A stretch of 64,000 nucleotides of DNA from Symbiodinium sp. CCMP2592 (lineage: Eukaryota > Sar > Dinophyceae > Suessiales > Symbiodiniaceae): assembly GCA_905221615.1 (NCBI GenBank), contig CAJNDT010000493.1, positions 1 through 64,000 of the forward strand. The letters are read 5' to 3'. Below the pieces are notes generated by a model. The model was not told the DNA's origin and ran no database searches. It worked only from the letters and a program-made list of their open reading frames with translations. The translations under genes were made by a program, and so were the position numbers. Of the stretch, positions 1-13,100 are shown one piece after another (positions within the stretch are counted from its first letter, which is position 1; every line of letters begins with the position of its first letter).

Positions 1-1097
1 GAAAGCCTGTGCAACCAACACGCATTGCAATTAGACCCTACCAATAATTTTACAATGAGCCTGATAACATTTGCATCGACGATTTTCCGAAGCATCCCTT
101 GACTGAATTCTGAAAAACATGTCGGATTCTTGTTCCAACTCAAATACCACAATCCGCCGAAACTCTTGAAACCAGTCATGAGCCAGCACTCGGCTCTGCC
201 GCTCCGAGCACCATAGAGCCAAAATGCCTTGAATTGAAACCTAGGCCAAAGCCCCAAGTGCAGGAGGTGGCTGAAAGCGCTTTCTGTGCGGCTTCTACAA
301 CAACCTCACACATTATGCCGGGGGCATGGTAACCAAGACTATAAAGTTTCAGGATCGGCTACAAGCAAACGCTCAAGCGTTCAGGGTTGATGTTTTGATA
401 CGACCATTGTATGTCGTTCATTTGCGAAGCGCAGGGCACTGAAGGAGAAGAAGTCGGTTGTTTTTTGATATGCGCCCCGGGAAATCGGTGATAATCAAGG
501 GGCCTTAACGATTGGAATATGTGGGCCCAGTATACCATAGGTAATTCTATAGGCCCCTATACCACCCTGGGGACTGGGAAGCCCAACTCCGGAGATAAAG
601 AGCAAGAAAAGACTTTCTGCCACCTTCAATGCTGGCTGTTGGGACATCCTGTCCGCTTTTTCGCCAGCAAGGAGAAACATCCCAAGCTGATGGGATCTAA
701 ATGCATATGGGCCACAAGTCCAGAGCACGCGTCCAAGCTCATCTTTGTTCACACCAGCCGACCGCCACATCAGCTCATGTGTGAACAGTCGAGGGTTTGG
801 GCTTGGAAATTCAACCTTACTGTCAAAGCTTCTCTGAGCATGTTAAATATGAAAAAAGCACCACGGACCCTCAACCCAGTGTGCACTAATCCCGCGGCAA
901 CAGACCTCAGAGCCATCAGTAAGGAGCCTACACTTCAGGACCTGTGGCTGTTATCATCGCCTTGCCAGGCCGGGTGTTTACGGTTTTGGACTGTTCCAAA
1001 AGACCTTGCCAAGCTGTACCTTTGCGAAAAGGTTTAATGCAGCCTGCTGTGCGTCCCAAACCCTACAGCCGCAACCTGTGCCCGAAAGCGATGCTTG
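1..1097. other. Downstream flank of the dikinase gene
   Basis: No gene can be supported here. Minus-strand open frames at about 31-350 read like protein in two overlapping frames, but neither matches a family I know and GC3 is not raised. At 498-565 there is a truncated Pal-J copy (GGGGCC ... GGCCCC). Confidence 0.5.
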
Positions 1098-1163
1098 TCA
1101 GACCTGTGGCCGGGATTGCGTCACCACGACTTTGCCCTCAGCGGTGACTGCACCTTCAATGTC
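1098..1163 (-). CDS. GWD: GWD last exon, C-terminus and stop
   Basis: 22 codons including TGA at 1100-1098. Reads DIEGAVTAEGK then VVVTQSRPQV and stop, a clear match to the GWD C-terminus 'QDIEGVVRDGKxYVVQTRPQM'. The acceptor is CCCGGAAG|GAC. It marks the 3' end of the gene. The downstream 1.1 kb shows no recognisable polyadenylation signal. Confidence 0.92.
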   Translation of the reverse strand, partial: DIEGAVTAEGKVVVTQSRPQV

Positions 1164-4100
1164 CTTCCGGGATTTGGGGTTGGATTAGGGTTTCCGCACG
1201 TTCCAGAGCTTGAGGATTTGATTCACACACTTTGCACAACCTAAACGCTTCGCGATTGTAATACCCTGGACCATTTATCCTACCTAACCCCAAGTATCTT
1301 GACACTGAAGCGAGTATCTCTGAGTTTGGCCTTTAACTCTACACCGTAGTCTGCAGGAACCTCGCCACACAGACCCCGAAAGAGAAATCTCACGGCTCAG
1401 GAACTCATATCTGCATCTTGAAAAAAAGGGGCTGACGAGGAACTCGAGGGGGTTTGTGGTTTTGGTGTTCAAGGGTCCTGTTTTTTTTTGGGTCTTGTAA
1501 CTTGCAAGGCTTCACGCTGCCATTGGGCCGGGGGAATCTGAAATAATGGTTCTCATAAGGTCCTTGTATCAAGCATCCCCAACACTACCTGCCTTCCTCC
1601 CTGAAATCAGGGTCGGACAGTCCTCGAGCAAATCCCCACACAAACTCTCAAATGACCGACACCTAAACTGAATCTTGCAGCCTCCGCAATCTCATGAACA
1701 TCGTGATAATAGTTCTTTTCGCAAACATAGTAGCAAGCAATCCTAGCCAGTAACACGCGGTGGCACCTGCGGCTGTCCGGCGAAGTTAGCTTCGATCTTC
1801 CTGCAAGCCAGACGGCCAAGGGCGTGGAGTTTGAGACGTTGTGAGCTTCCAGCTTCCAGTTTCGGGTTCAAGGTTTCAGGCTCTATGTGGAGGATGCGGG
1901 GGTTTGGGTGTTTCGAGCGGGCTTGGGGTCTGTGTTGTTGCAGGAGGTTGGGTTCTTTAAAATTTGTATTTCTACTTCGGATTGACGACTCACGCCACTT
2001 CAACCAGAGAAGAAGGCCGAAGCCGGGCAGTGGCTCAGCAGTTGCTAGTTCAAGGGCTCTCATGTAGAAAGCAATACCCAGGAAGTATGCCGCACTGCCA
2101 CCTGGCCACCCCGCCCTCAACAGACTCAGTACTGTTGCGAGCTCTCTGTGGTGTGCAAGGATGACCGATAAGTAACCAAGGCACCGAACGCGAAATGCCG
2201 ACGCTTTCTTCCGATGACATGACTGACCCAGTGTCGTCTTGAACCGAAAAACTTGTGGCTTCGATGTCAGCTCTGAAACATCCGTTTCGTGATTGGGCAA
2301 AACTGAAGAAGCCGACAAGAAAGCGAGCCGAACAAATACGACCGCACATGTACGCGAGAGCACAAAACCTCAAGTACTAGACGCAAAAGAAGGGAAACTA
2401 CCAAACACCAAACCCGAAACAATTCAACCAACCTACCAAACTCTAAACCCCTAAATTCCTAAACACCTAGACCTAAACTGATTCATGACCAAGTTTTATG
2501 CACATGGACACGAGGCAAGCGGGAATCGAAGGCCTCCCGAGCTCGAAGAGGCTTTTCAAGAGCTTGCTCCTTCAAGCTTCGTGGTGTTTTTAGGGGGTTC
2601 TACCGCTTTCTGGCGCCTTTGTGGATGCAGTTTTTTTTGGGGTTTTGGGGCGGTTTGGGAGTATTATTATTCAAGGTTTGGTTTTGCAATCGCTAGGGCT
2701 CTCTTGGGGTTCGGAGGGATAAGGGATTTGAGTGGGGCTTTGTGCCATTACCGGTGTGGGTGACTCGTTAGCATTTAGCTCGAAACAAGATCTGGCAAAG
2801 CCGCTGAGAATGCATAGAAAGCCCGTGCGGCTCAGCTCGGAGGGCTGCCAGGTCTAGGTGCGGAAGCATTGGCATTTCTCAATGTCAGCTTAAATTTGCA
2901 TCAATTTAACGGCCCGTTCGATCACCAGGCACGATTGTGACCGCAACTCCACAAGTTGTGCCAAACTTGCGCACGGTACAGTCCGAAGCACATCATCGGC
3001 TCGGCCCCGATTTTTGTTGCCAGACACAGAAATTCAGTCGCAGTGCAAATTTGTGATGATCGTGGAAGGATAACGGCTTTCCGTTGCGATCCAACCTATG
3101 GTGTTTCAGGGATTCAGGGGCTTGAACCGCCCTGTTGCTGAACCCTGTGGTTAGAAGGATCGGGTGTTTGGTTGTGGATCGTGACAATCTACGTGTGTGT
3201 GTGTGTGTGTCTGATTCGATCTGTGATGGGTCTTGCAGCTAGAGGGTGACGAGTTTGGATAATAAGATGTGATCATTCATAATTCGAACAGATTTTGTGG
3301 GTGCCTCAAACTATACGCACAATAAAGGAACTCCAAGGAATAGCCATTATTCAGCTTCGGAGACCTAAGTCTTACACCAGACTTCAGCTCTGCATCCGAT
3401 TCCCTGACCCTCCGAGACCGATGTCCCAAGCTTCCCACGGCAGTTTGACGTTCTAACCCGAACAGCAGCTGCTTTCCTGCATTGCCCGTAAGACTCATGC
3501 TTCATGGCCCCTGCCTCCCAAAACTTTAACCCTGACCTGCATGACACCATGATTAGACCGGGTTCTATGTCCTACAGCCTCGTCGAAGGTCTGGAAATTT
3601 GCGAGTTGCATTGCACCGCGAAACCGTGGGAACCGTCGCGTAAATCCCAAGAGCAGCAGCCCGAAAGCGCTGAAGAGAAAGGTACAGCAACTGAAGACAT
3701 GGCAACGAGACGGTGTGAAGACATATAGCCCTGACTTTGCCTGAAGCCCGCATCGAAGAAGAGGGGTTCGGCAGCGTAGTTTACGGTGCGGTGTTCGCCT
3801 AGGAAGGCTTCGGATAGCTCAGATTTCACCCTTTCAGCATTTACCGGGCCCAATCTGTTTGCCTCAAGGACTTCAAATGGGAGTTTCCGAAAATGAAGAG
3901 TACCTTCTTTTGGGGTCCTTCTAATAGGGATCCTACTATTTAGGGTACTATGTTGGGGTCCCTTATTTTCGGAACCCCCCAAATGGCCGGCATCTTGGAT
4001 TCATGGTGTCCCAAGCTCAGGAGCTCATGGTGGGCTTCACACTAGGCTTTGGGGTCCGGACAATAGGACCGTGAAGTTTTCCTTGAGGTTCAGGGTGTTC

Positions 4101-7100
4101 ACTAGCAATGAAAGGACGACTGTGATAATGGCTACCTTCCACTGCTGCAAATACTTCGATGCCGTGATGAACGCATTCATGGTCGTTTCTCGCTAGAACA
4201 TGCATGCCATTATCAGCAGTAATACTGAGCATCACAAGCAGAATCCGAAGGATAATGGCCCAGCGGCAGCTCTGCACCGTCACGGAGTCGTAGAGACCGG
4301 CACCCGCAAAGCCTTCCAAATCCTGAAGAACAGCAGAATGCTTCGACTTCACAGTCAGGGGCTTGCTTCTTGATGGGGCCAGATCTATGGCCACTTCGCT
4401 AGCCGAGTCAGAAAGGCCGCAAGGTCGAAGCTGGTATCAAGCCGCTCCTCGTCCAGACTCAGAGCTTCTTATCTGTGATTCGACAGTGTCTATAACTCCG
4501 ACAGCGAGAATGTCTCTGACCATGTCAAGTCATTGCTAATATTTCCACTGCCGTTTCTTGTCTGGCGTAGCGTTCAGACCAACATGATCGTTGATGTGCC
4601 CTGCTGCGCTTACCAAGCCCCCTACACATAAAACCCTAACCCCAAATAAACAGCCGCAAGCCTTGAGAACCAGCTCTCAAATCCGAAACCTCGGACCTGA
4701 ACGCAACTGAAACGCGCAGAACACGCCCTGAGCTGCAGATTGCTGAATGTCAAGAGCCTCTCCGTTGGAGTCTGATCGGAAGATGATCGTTCCGCCTGAA
4801 CAGAACCGGAGATTGGGAGTCGGCATAGACAAGGGTTTTGGTTTCGAGAGACTCTTCAGAAGGTTGCTTGTGGTGTTGGGTCTTTGTATGCCTGCAAAGG
4901 GTCATAGGGTCGACTGGGTTTGAGGGTTCAGGGCCTAATGTATGCTTGTCAGCTTCACCAATAGAAGCCGCATGGAACTGCCACGAGACTACACTTCGGC
5001 AGGGCAACAGCGAGAAAAATCCGACAAGCTCAAGGCGGGTCGTTTATGGACTCTTCCAGTAGACTCCCCAAGCGAGTAGCTTCGGGACAACCCGAGACGG
5101 TGTACCGGAATGCGGTGCAGAACGCTCTCTTAGTGCTGGTTCTATAGGTGCAGTCAGGAATGGTCATTCCGAAGCCAAACCCAAATTGCAAGCCCAAGCC
5201 ATACATGTCAACTGGAAGCTTTCAGTAACCCTCTAACTCTGTACCCTCAGGCTTTTTCAGACCTTAACGGCAAAGTTTGAATGAACCTTGCCTTCCGGTG
5301 CGAAGACGCCCTCAGGCTTTGAGGGGAAAACGTGGATGGTGATGGAAGCGCCTGCACTTTGTCGCGGATGGAATTTCGGGCAGGACAGTGGAGTATTCAA
5401 TTCAGGCTCCCGTTTGGACGTACCGAAAGGTTGGCATCCTTGTTTATCATGCAGGATGGCATCAGTGCTTATCATGCAGGAACGCAAGTCGGACACCAAC
5501 TGAGGGATTGGAGATACATCTTTTGTTCCTGCTGAGCTGTACATGCAACGGTTTTGATCTTGACCCGCTTTAATCTTTCACTTACTATTAACTATTAAAG
5601 ATACAAGTCACCTGTACTGCACCCGGCATTAGATGCTCCGAAACCCTACACCCTCATACCTGTTTCTGCGCCATGCAAGGCTTCAAGGCAACTCTTGTCA
5701 GAGCAGAGCATTGCAGGATCCATCTGGTTCGGGCACAGGCTTCGGGGGCAGCGGTTAAGCCGATGGAGCTTCTTGTATATACAGGCGTAGCCCTCGCATC
5801 CAGCATCCCAAACACGGCTGGGCTAGAGCTCAGTGTTCTGTAACGCAACCCTTGATTTGAAAAAGGCAGCTTGATCGCGTTTGTAGTGAAATGGGGTTGC
5901 AAACCGAAGCCTTGAGCAGAAGCTCAAAAGGAACAAGCACTTCAAGCCAGCCAACCCTCAGAAATCTTGCCCAAGCACGAAACGAGCCGCCACCCCAAAA
6001 ACCGTCAGAACCAACCTGCAAACACTACCCTTCGATTTTCGGTTCTTGTTCTTATGCTCTCAATACTACAGCTACCATTGCTACAGTCATTGTTACCCGT
6101 AACAAATCTGACCTTAGCACATACTTTATGAACTGCAACCGCTGTCAGGGTTACAGTCTGGTGATGGTTCCAATCACATGTCCAGGACTTTTGAGCCCCG
6201 AAGTTTTCACACCAGAGCCCAAGGCTCGAAACATCAGCAAGGCATCAGAAGTCGATATGCAAAGCCTTCAAGCCCGCAAACGGCCTCCATCGCCGACCGA
6301 CGCGGAGAGGGCCCGCCCAGGGGAATTGCTCACCTGCGTTTTGCTTTAGGATTTCAGCTCGCTGTAGGTCCATGCTGGCGTCATGTTCTGAGTTTTCATC
6401 CAATTCTCTAGCATGTAGGAGTTGATCAGAGAAGCAGAGGATAACTTTCTAAAGTCCGAAGGAACATGTGCATATGAACATTTGGTTTTTGTCTTGGAGG
6501 AAGATTCTCGTGGGAAGTCAAGGGTTTCAGATCGCTGCAAGCTGCGGTGCAGTATTTGCTTTTGATGGTGTAGAGGCTTTTCCGCCAGTGAGAACGCCTG
6601 CAACACACTGAGAACCTGAAGCATAAATAGCTTCGAAGTCGGCTTGGCTTTGGCAGGGTTTGGGTGTCAAGACGACCTGGTCGCAGCGATGACAACAAAT
6701 GTGTGCGTGCGAGGAGGTGCTTGGCTCCACATCCACGCCCTTCTCGTAGCTGTAACGATGGAACCCTAAACTCAGAATGCTTACCCGAAGAAGACAGCAT
6801 AGGTCCTCAGGTCCTGCAGTCGAGGGCCGTACTCGTAAGGTGACATGCGCTGATTGAGGAATGCCATAAACAGGGTGGCTTCGCATCCCAAAGGCCTGCT
6901 ACAGCGTTGCAGAGCAAACTTTGCTGGAAGCTCAAGGGCCTCCCAGAAATCTAACTCCTGGGTGACTCGCTCGCCAAATGAGCCCTAGTAAGACTCTAGG
7001 CATGAAGACCATGCAGCCTCGAGTGCTCAGTTTTATCACCGATCTGTACGCTGCTGCACCCAGAACACTGGAACCCCGAGCCCCGGTAAAAGCAACCTCA

Positions 7101-10100
7101 TGCCAGGCAAGGGGCCAAAGATTCCCCCAAGCCGACACAAAGCTCCACCTTGCAGGCCAAGAACAAGTGCCGGGTTGTCAGAGATGTCAGATGCCGAATC
7201 TCCAACCCCCTGCCCGGATACCATCAGCTGTTCTGGCATCATCGCCACGCAACGCGAGCCTCTACGTAGCGATGTTAGTAGCTTGGCCGCTTCTCATCAC
7301 TGTGCAACCCTGGTTGTTTGAGTTCAAGATCCCGAAACCATAGTCGCGAGAATGGGTTCTTCAGAAACCCGTAGCCCTCTAAATACGACACCACAACTAT
7401 GTCAAGAATCCCTTGGGGCACTCCTTGCAGACTGTGCAGAAGACTTGAGACCCCAAACATTCAAACGCCGAGCTCCAACCCCATAGTGAATAAAACCCTG
7501 CCACCCTCAAGCGCAGATCCCTCGACGAAGGCTCCGGCTAGTTGCTCCCCCTTGGCAGCTCCAGGCAAAGGAGACTGGGTGTGGATTACGAAGGCATACC
7601 TCAGAACACAAAGGAGAGGTAGGCAGGGTTCAGGATTCAGATTTTGCGGGGGGTTTTCGGCCTCGACAGTTCACGTGTTTGTAGGGAGATTGAAGTTTGA
7701 GTCCCAAGGATCTTCGACCACCTCTCACTCTGGAATAGCTCCGAATGGCCCAGTGAAGGCCTGGGGGGGTTGTGGGTTGACGGCCAGTCGATGACCCAGG
7801 GGTCCGCCAAGAAGAGCACAACAGCGGTGTCCTTCGATCTCAACTTGTATCTTGGCTACTTCTCGCATGGAGCTAATCAAGGAGCCTTACAGTAGATCCT
7901 GTGTCGCCACTTTCCGCCTTAAATCAACAATTCCACAATCTGCCTGACATGCCAGCCCTGGACCTCAAAATCATACCCACGCATCTTTTCGGGACAGCAG
8001 ACTTCTTTTATCTTTTACCACAGGAGCCTTACTGTCTGGTAGGATCCTTGCTGCAAAGGACCCCCCCTCCAAAGGGCCACACCCCGCAATTGCTGGTGAG
8101 TGGCTGGGCGAAAACCAGCGGCTGTACGAGCCTGTGGAGCCAGGAGCCAGAAATGATCACCAAGCAGGCTGCTTCGTAGGGTGTAGGGGCTTTCATCATA
8201 GCACGTTTGTGGTGATGATGTTTACGACATCATAGGGCTTCGCGTATGAGGTTCCGGTTCAAAGTCTCGGGGTTCCGGACTGATATAGTCTCCGGGTGCA
8301 GGGTCTCTAAGGGTTTAGAGGATGTAGACTTAAAACGTCCATCATCCTTAGAGAAGGGGTCGTGAAGAGAGGAGGCAGAGTTCTACCGAGGTTTGAAAGA
8401 TCAGGGGGAGGCCTTAAGTTCTGTACGTCTGGTATCAAACTTCCTACTTCCCCCTCCTTCAAGCCGTGCCTCGAAATCCATAGACTAAATCTTGCAGCCA
8501 CGCCACACGGCAAGGTAGAGGGCGGAGTCAGGAACCTGCTTCGAGAGTGAGTTTGCAAGCGAAAAGGCCGAAATTCCAACTTAGAGACACAAGGACTCCC
8601 GAAACCCGCAGAGAGTCCCTGATTTAAGGAATGCTCCACAGAAGAGCATGCGTGGACAAGGGGGAAGGCACCCCTGGTTTCGGGGTTGTTGGCTTTGTGC
8701 CAACAGGCTTTGGTTGAGGGATTGGTTCAGGGATGCGAGGTGGTCAAGGGCCAAGTTTTCAGGTTTGGAGAGTAGAGCTTGGCAGCGACCTGGGCTCAAG
8801 GGAGGGAAAGTCTCCGCCTAGGAGTTGCCTCTACTCTCCAGGGTCCCAGCCCACAACCCTCCTGGCACGGCAGGAGACTCTTGACCCGAAGAGCTTGGAA
8901 GCTTGGGATGGGAGAGCTGCTCTTTTCGGGGAGTTTAAGGGGAGCTGATGGCTTGAGGCGTGGAGATGGCGGACGATGGCTTGTTGGAGGTGAGTGCCTG
9001 GGCTTTTCTCTTTTCGTACTTTGAGTGTGCATCCCAGGCGCCTTCATCTGCTTCCTGCTCGCCACAGCGCGATCCTCAGCAGTCTCCGTCACGGCCAGGG
9101 GAGGCTGATCCGAGACTAAGAAACTACATCATCCGTGGAAAACAGAAAGAAGAACTTAGAGTGCCTCTTTACCACGCCTGCGCAAGCCTGAGTTGCTTGC
9201 ATGGTTTGCAGCGGGGTTTGGCAACTAGCCTTCCGGGTTTAGGAAGTCGCTTCCATTGAGATCAGCATGACCATGGTTGCTGTTCCTGGCACAGCCAACC
9301 TTAATATCTGCATCACCGTCAGTGCCCTTTCTGGCTGACACCAAAGCCCAAGCCCCACGACCCTGAACCGTAAACCAGCGAGAGTCCAAGACTTAGAAAA
9401 GAGAAAGTCAGAGACAGCAGGCAGTTCGACCGAGGTGGTTTGAGGGTGGGCTGACTGGCATTTCCCAATCTTGCCCTGTGCCCCCGGCATCTCCAAGCCC
9501 GACAACCCAAAAGCCTTCCTTGCGTGCCAGATCCGGGACCAAACAGGCAGCTTTCCGGTAATGATGCTATACGTAAGACTACTCGAGCATTGATAGTTCT
9601 ACGTACATTCTACTAAGGCCATAGGGAACAATGAAACGCGAAGACCGAGATCCCGAACCGCAATACCCTGAAGCCTAAACCCCGAAACCCACCGTCCTTA
9701 ATTGGGGATACTATAGTAAGAATCAAGATTCATTAGCCTAATATTGCTTGTAAAATGTGACCGACATCCACGAAACCCCATGAATTTGGCCAAGGCACTG
9801 TCCACTTTGAGGCCCAAACCCGGCAAAGCGCCGACTTCCAGTCGCCCAGGTCCGATCGTCCCAGCGCCTCCGGCTTTTCCGGGAAGGTTACGGTTTACGG
9901 CTGAGGGTTTGTGGTTTAGGGTTGAGGGTTTGGGGTTTAGGGTTTGTGGCTTAGGGTCTGAGAGTTTGGGGTTGAGGGTTGAGGGTTTGGGGTTGAGGGT
10001 TTGTGGTTTAGGGTATGAAGGTTTTGGGTGTAGCGTTTCATTCCAGCGGCATAGACCTTAGGTCGGTTAGGGTTTCAGGATCTAGTTAAGGCTGGCAAGG

Positions 10101-13100
10101 CTTTCGGCTTTCCAGCGTTTGGGCTCGGGGACTTGAGATTGCAGGTGCGCCTTTTTTTGGGCCCCCAGACAATCCTTAGGGCCCGGGTTTGTTTATGGAC
10201 AGACTCAGGTTTTGCAGATTTTTTGGCTTCGGATTGTCGGGCTCCGGGTTGTCTGCGGCTCACATTCGCCCGCACAGGCAGCATCAAGATCGACATTGTG
10301 GTTTGTAGCAGTGCGGGAACGAAGCGTGGCTGAGGCTTCCATCTGCTTTGCGGCTTTGAGAATTTTGCCCTTCCGCAGAAGTGTAGATCTGCTTACGGGC
10401 ACAAGATTCCAGGTTTAAGTTCTTCCCTTAAATTTCAACACCCCCGGGAACCTCAAACTTAACGCGAGGACTCCAGAACTGAAAGCACCAAGAAAACCCC
10501 CTAAACCCCAAAACCCTCAGTAATTCACGACTAATACTCTCAGGATTTCTCAACAGCTCTGGGTTTTCAGGGCTCTGAACGGAGCTTCAAGGCAAGTCTT
10601 CGGTGGTTGTGGGCCCGGAGCCTGCAAGTCCCGCGTGGCTTCTGCAGGTTTTGGCTTCGTGCTTCCATCCTTCAGACTTCCCTAAAAAGGGAAAAGGAGG
10701 GACCCTTAATGGGTATAGAATAGCTATATTAAGGGTATATACCTAGGGGTCCTTATCAAGGGTCCCTCCTTTTACCCTTCGATTCCCCAAAGCCCCAGAA
10801 CCCTTATTCTCAAGGTCCGTTGATCCTTCGCCTTACTTACAGGCTCATGGGACTTAGCAAGTATATAAGTAGGTTATAATTAGGATAACCCCACTTAGGG
10901 GACTTATAACCTCAATTATAACCTTACCAAGTCCCATGATCCTTTAAGTAGGTTGAGATCTCCAGGTTTCGGACTTCCTTGCTTCGGAGCAGGGCTCATA
11001 GGGCTCAGGGTTTCGGTACTCGCGATTTCTTCAATCTGGGCTTCTGCACTTTTCTCTTCTTTGATTCCGGCTCTAATACTAAACCCAAGAACCCTGAACC
11101 TCTTGGTTTTGGGGTTTCGGAGCCCATGCTGCCGTGGAGCCTTGCAAAGTGCGGTGCCAATTTCGTCCGGAACGGCCTTTGGAACTTTCAAGGCGGTTAA
11201 GCCTCATATCATGAGTCATGAGTACGATAAGGACTCCGAGGGAACACTGCTGCTAAATACTTCGACCCCTGCAAAAATCAGTTGCATCGACGGACGACGG
11301 ACACCGAAACGCGAGAGCCCTTGAGGCAACCGACAGTCCTGACCACTGAAATAATCAACCCTTCACCTGGATCGGGATCATCCAGAACCACTCAAAATAT
11401 TGAGGGATTTCAATAAAGAGCTTCATGAACACACTGTAGGGGCCTTAAGGGTTTGGGGCCCATTATACTACAAATATAACAAGGAACCCCGGCATTAGTA
11501 TTTGTAATTATTTAAGCCCCTACAACATCTCCTTATAATAGCCCTTATAGTACTCCTTATAGACCCCTTTAAGGGAACCCTATGCTCATTATTAGAGTCT
11601 ACAGACTGGTCTTCCATGTGCTGGAGCCTTGCAGGGCTTGGTATTCAGCCCCCGACGCAAAATCGAACAATTAGACGCCCTGAAACCCTGAGCTCAAGAG
11701 ATATTGTTGGCGAGTCTTTTTTGGCAGAGCTGTGATGTGATGAGCTACGGAGCATGGGTTTAGGTCTTAGCATCTACGGGCCCAGGGGTTATCTGATATC
11801 TGAGGTGACTGCACGGCTTACAGCACCGCAATCAAGGGTCCGGAAGGCAAGCATCGCGTCGTCGGCGCACATCATGACCATGAGATATATGCACAAAGTC
11901 AGCTCAACCAAGCAGGATCAGGAGGCTCAGAATATCAGGCACACTACTGCAAAACCCACAAGAAACAGGATCCCTGCTCTAATGAAGATCCTGAAAAACT
12001 GGAACCCTACTATGAAGGTTCCCGCCCCCGCAAAGTACATAACGTTGCCAACGAGCCTCCAGCACTGAAGACTCTCCAACCCTAGACAGTCCCAGAGCCC
12101 GGAGCCCCGGAGCGATAGACGCCTAAGTCCTAAGTCAGTACTTGGAGGTTCATAGGTAGCTATAATAAGTGGAGTTATAACTAGGGTAACCATAATTATA
12201 ACCCATATTAGGGGACTTATAACCTCACTGATAACTACCCATGTATCTCCAAGTAAAGCCTGCAACTTCAAAGCCGGGAGCCCTGAAGGCCAACTTTCCC
12301 GAGGATCCGGCAAGCTCGTCGACGAGAAACTGGCGTGCTTCTTCCAGGGCGCCTGCGTGCAAACCCTGAATCTTCGATCATGATGGACTGAAGCTCCCAC
12401 TCGGAGTGTCACAAGAAGAAAACATCACGGCCAGCCAAAAACATGAGGTGGTGTTGCGGCTTGCCGGGTTTAGGCGTTTGTATTGAGGAAGCACAGCTTC
12501 AGCGTCTCAACAGTCAACATGGCACTGCTTCAAAACTTGCCACTGTTGGAGCCAGACATCCCTCGCAACAGAGCGTTTCCAGCGAAGGTGCGAAATCAGG
12601 TCACATCGAATCTCCTTCCCGACATCCACCTCACGTTTCTAACAGAAACGCTGCCATGACAAGGAAAGGTGGTACTAGCCTGCAGCTACCAACAGGCATG
12701 AGGCCCCAGATCCCCTGTGATGCCTTCTCCCAGGATTTCTTCCAACTCCTCCAATATGCCATGGTTGGCCTGAGCACGCCCCCACAAATCGACAGTGCAA
12801 TTGTGCTTAAGGACGAAGAGGATACTGCAGGAGTTGCCCTTGTGTGACTGTCACAGATTCTCAGGCAGCTGCTCTACCTCCTAGGTTTAGGGTTTAGGGT
12901 CCCAGTTGAGGAGTTCTCCTGGCACCGACGGGGTCTACCATTTCATCCTGGTCGGCCTTTAGAAGCAAGGCTATCCACTCAGCTACTCGCTCCGAGGCTT
13001 TGTATAGGCTCCTGAAAATTAGCAGCAAAATCGAAATTCAGGAGCTTTGTACATGTGCATGCGGTCGTGTGTCAAGCATGCATATATATACACATATATA

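Noticed and set aside
519-1037. 172-codon plus-strand open frame
   Set aside because: No recognisable domain or bias. Overlaps a truncated Pal-J.
1589-1662. Possible exon ending GGCAG|GTAGTG
   Set aside because: Only one frame is open and its phase does not fit the terminal exon. Lies between the last two dikinase exons.
1743-2363. Longest open frame, 206 codons, minus strand
   Set aside because: Length is about what chance gives in 64 kb. No codon bias, contains telomere-derived LNPK words, and lies in the last dikinase introns.
4388-4468. Minus-strand stretch LDEERLDTSFDLAAFL
   Set aside because: Looks coding, but exons 4758-4795 and 4278-4322 are contiguous in the protein (SNGE-DLEG), so it is intronic.
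6334-6448. Possible exon DQLLHARELDENSEH ending CAG|GTGAGC
   Set aside because: Same intron as above and not needed by the protein. Two frames are equally open.
6785-6984. Attractive minus-strand 'exon' (TQELDFWEALELPAKFAL) with good splice sites
   Set aside because: It lies between dikinase exons 7502-7599 and 5292-5351, which already join in phase (G|GC) and in homology. GC3 is only slightly raised. May be chance or a decayed insert.
7149-7261. Possible exon (SDISDNPALVLGLQ)
   Set aside because: Same intron, no family match, phase incompatible.
8960-9259. Plus-strand ORF starting MEMADDGLLE with GTGAGT nearby
   Set aside because: Attractive start and donor, but no bias downstream. Overlaps a better minus-strand dikinase candidate at 9042-9104.
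11927-12412. 161-codon hydrophobic open frame
   Set aside because: Runs through a Pal-B element; the hydrophobic run is element sequence.
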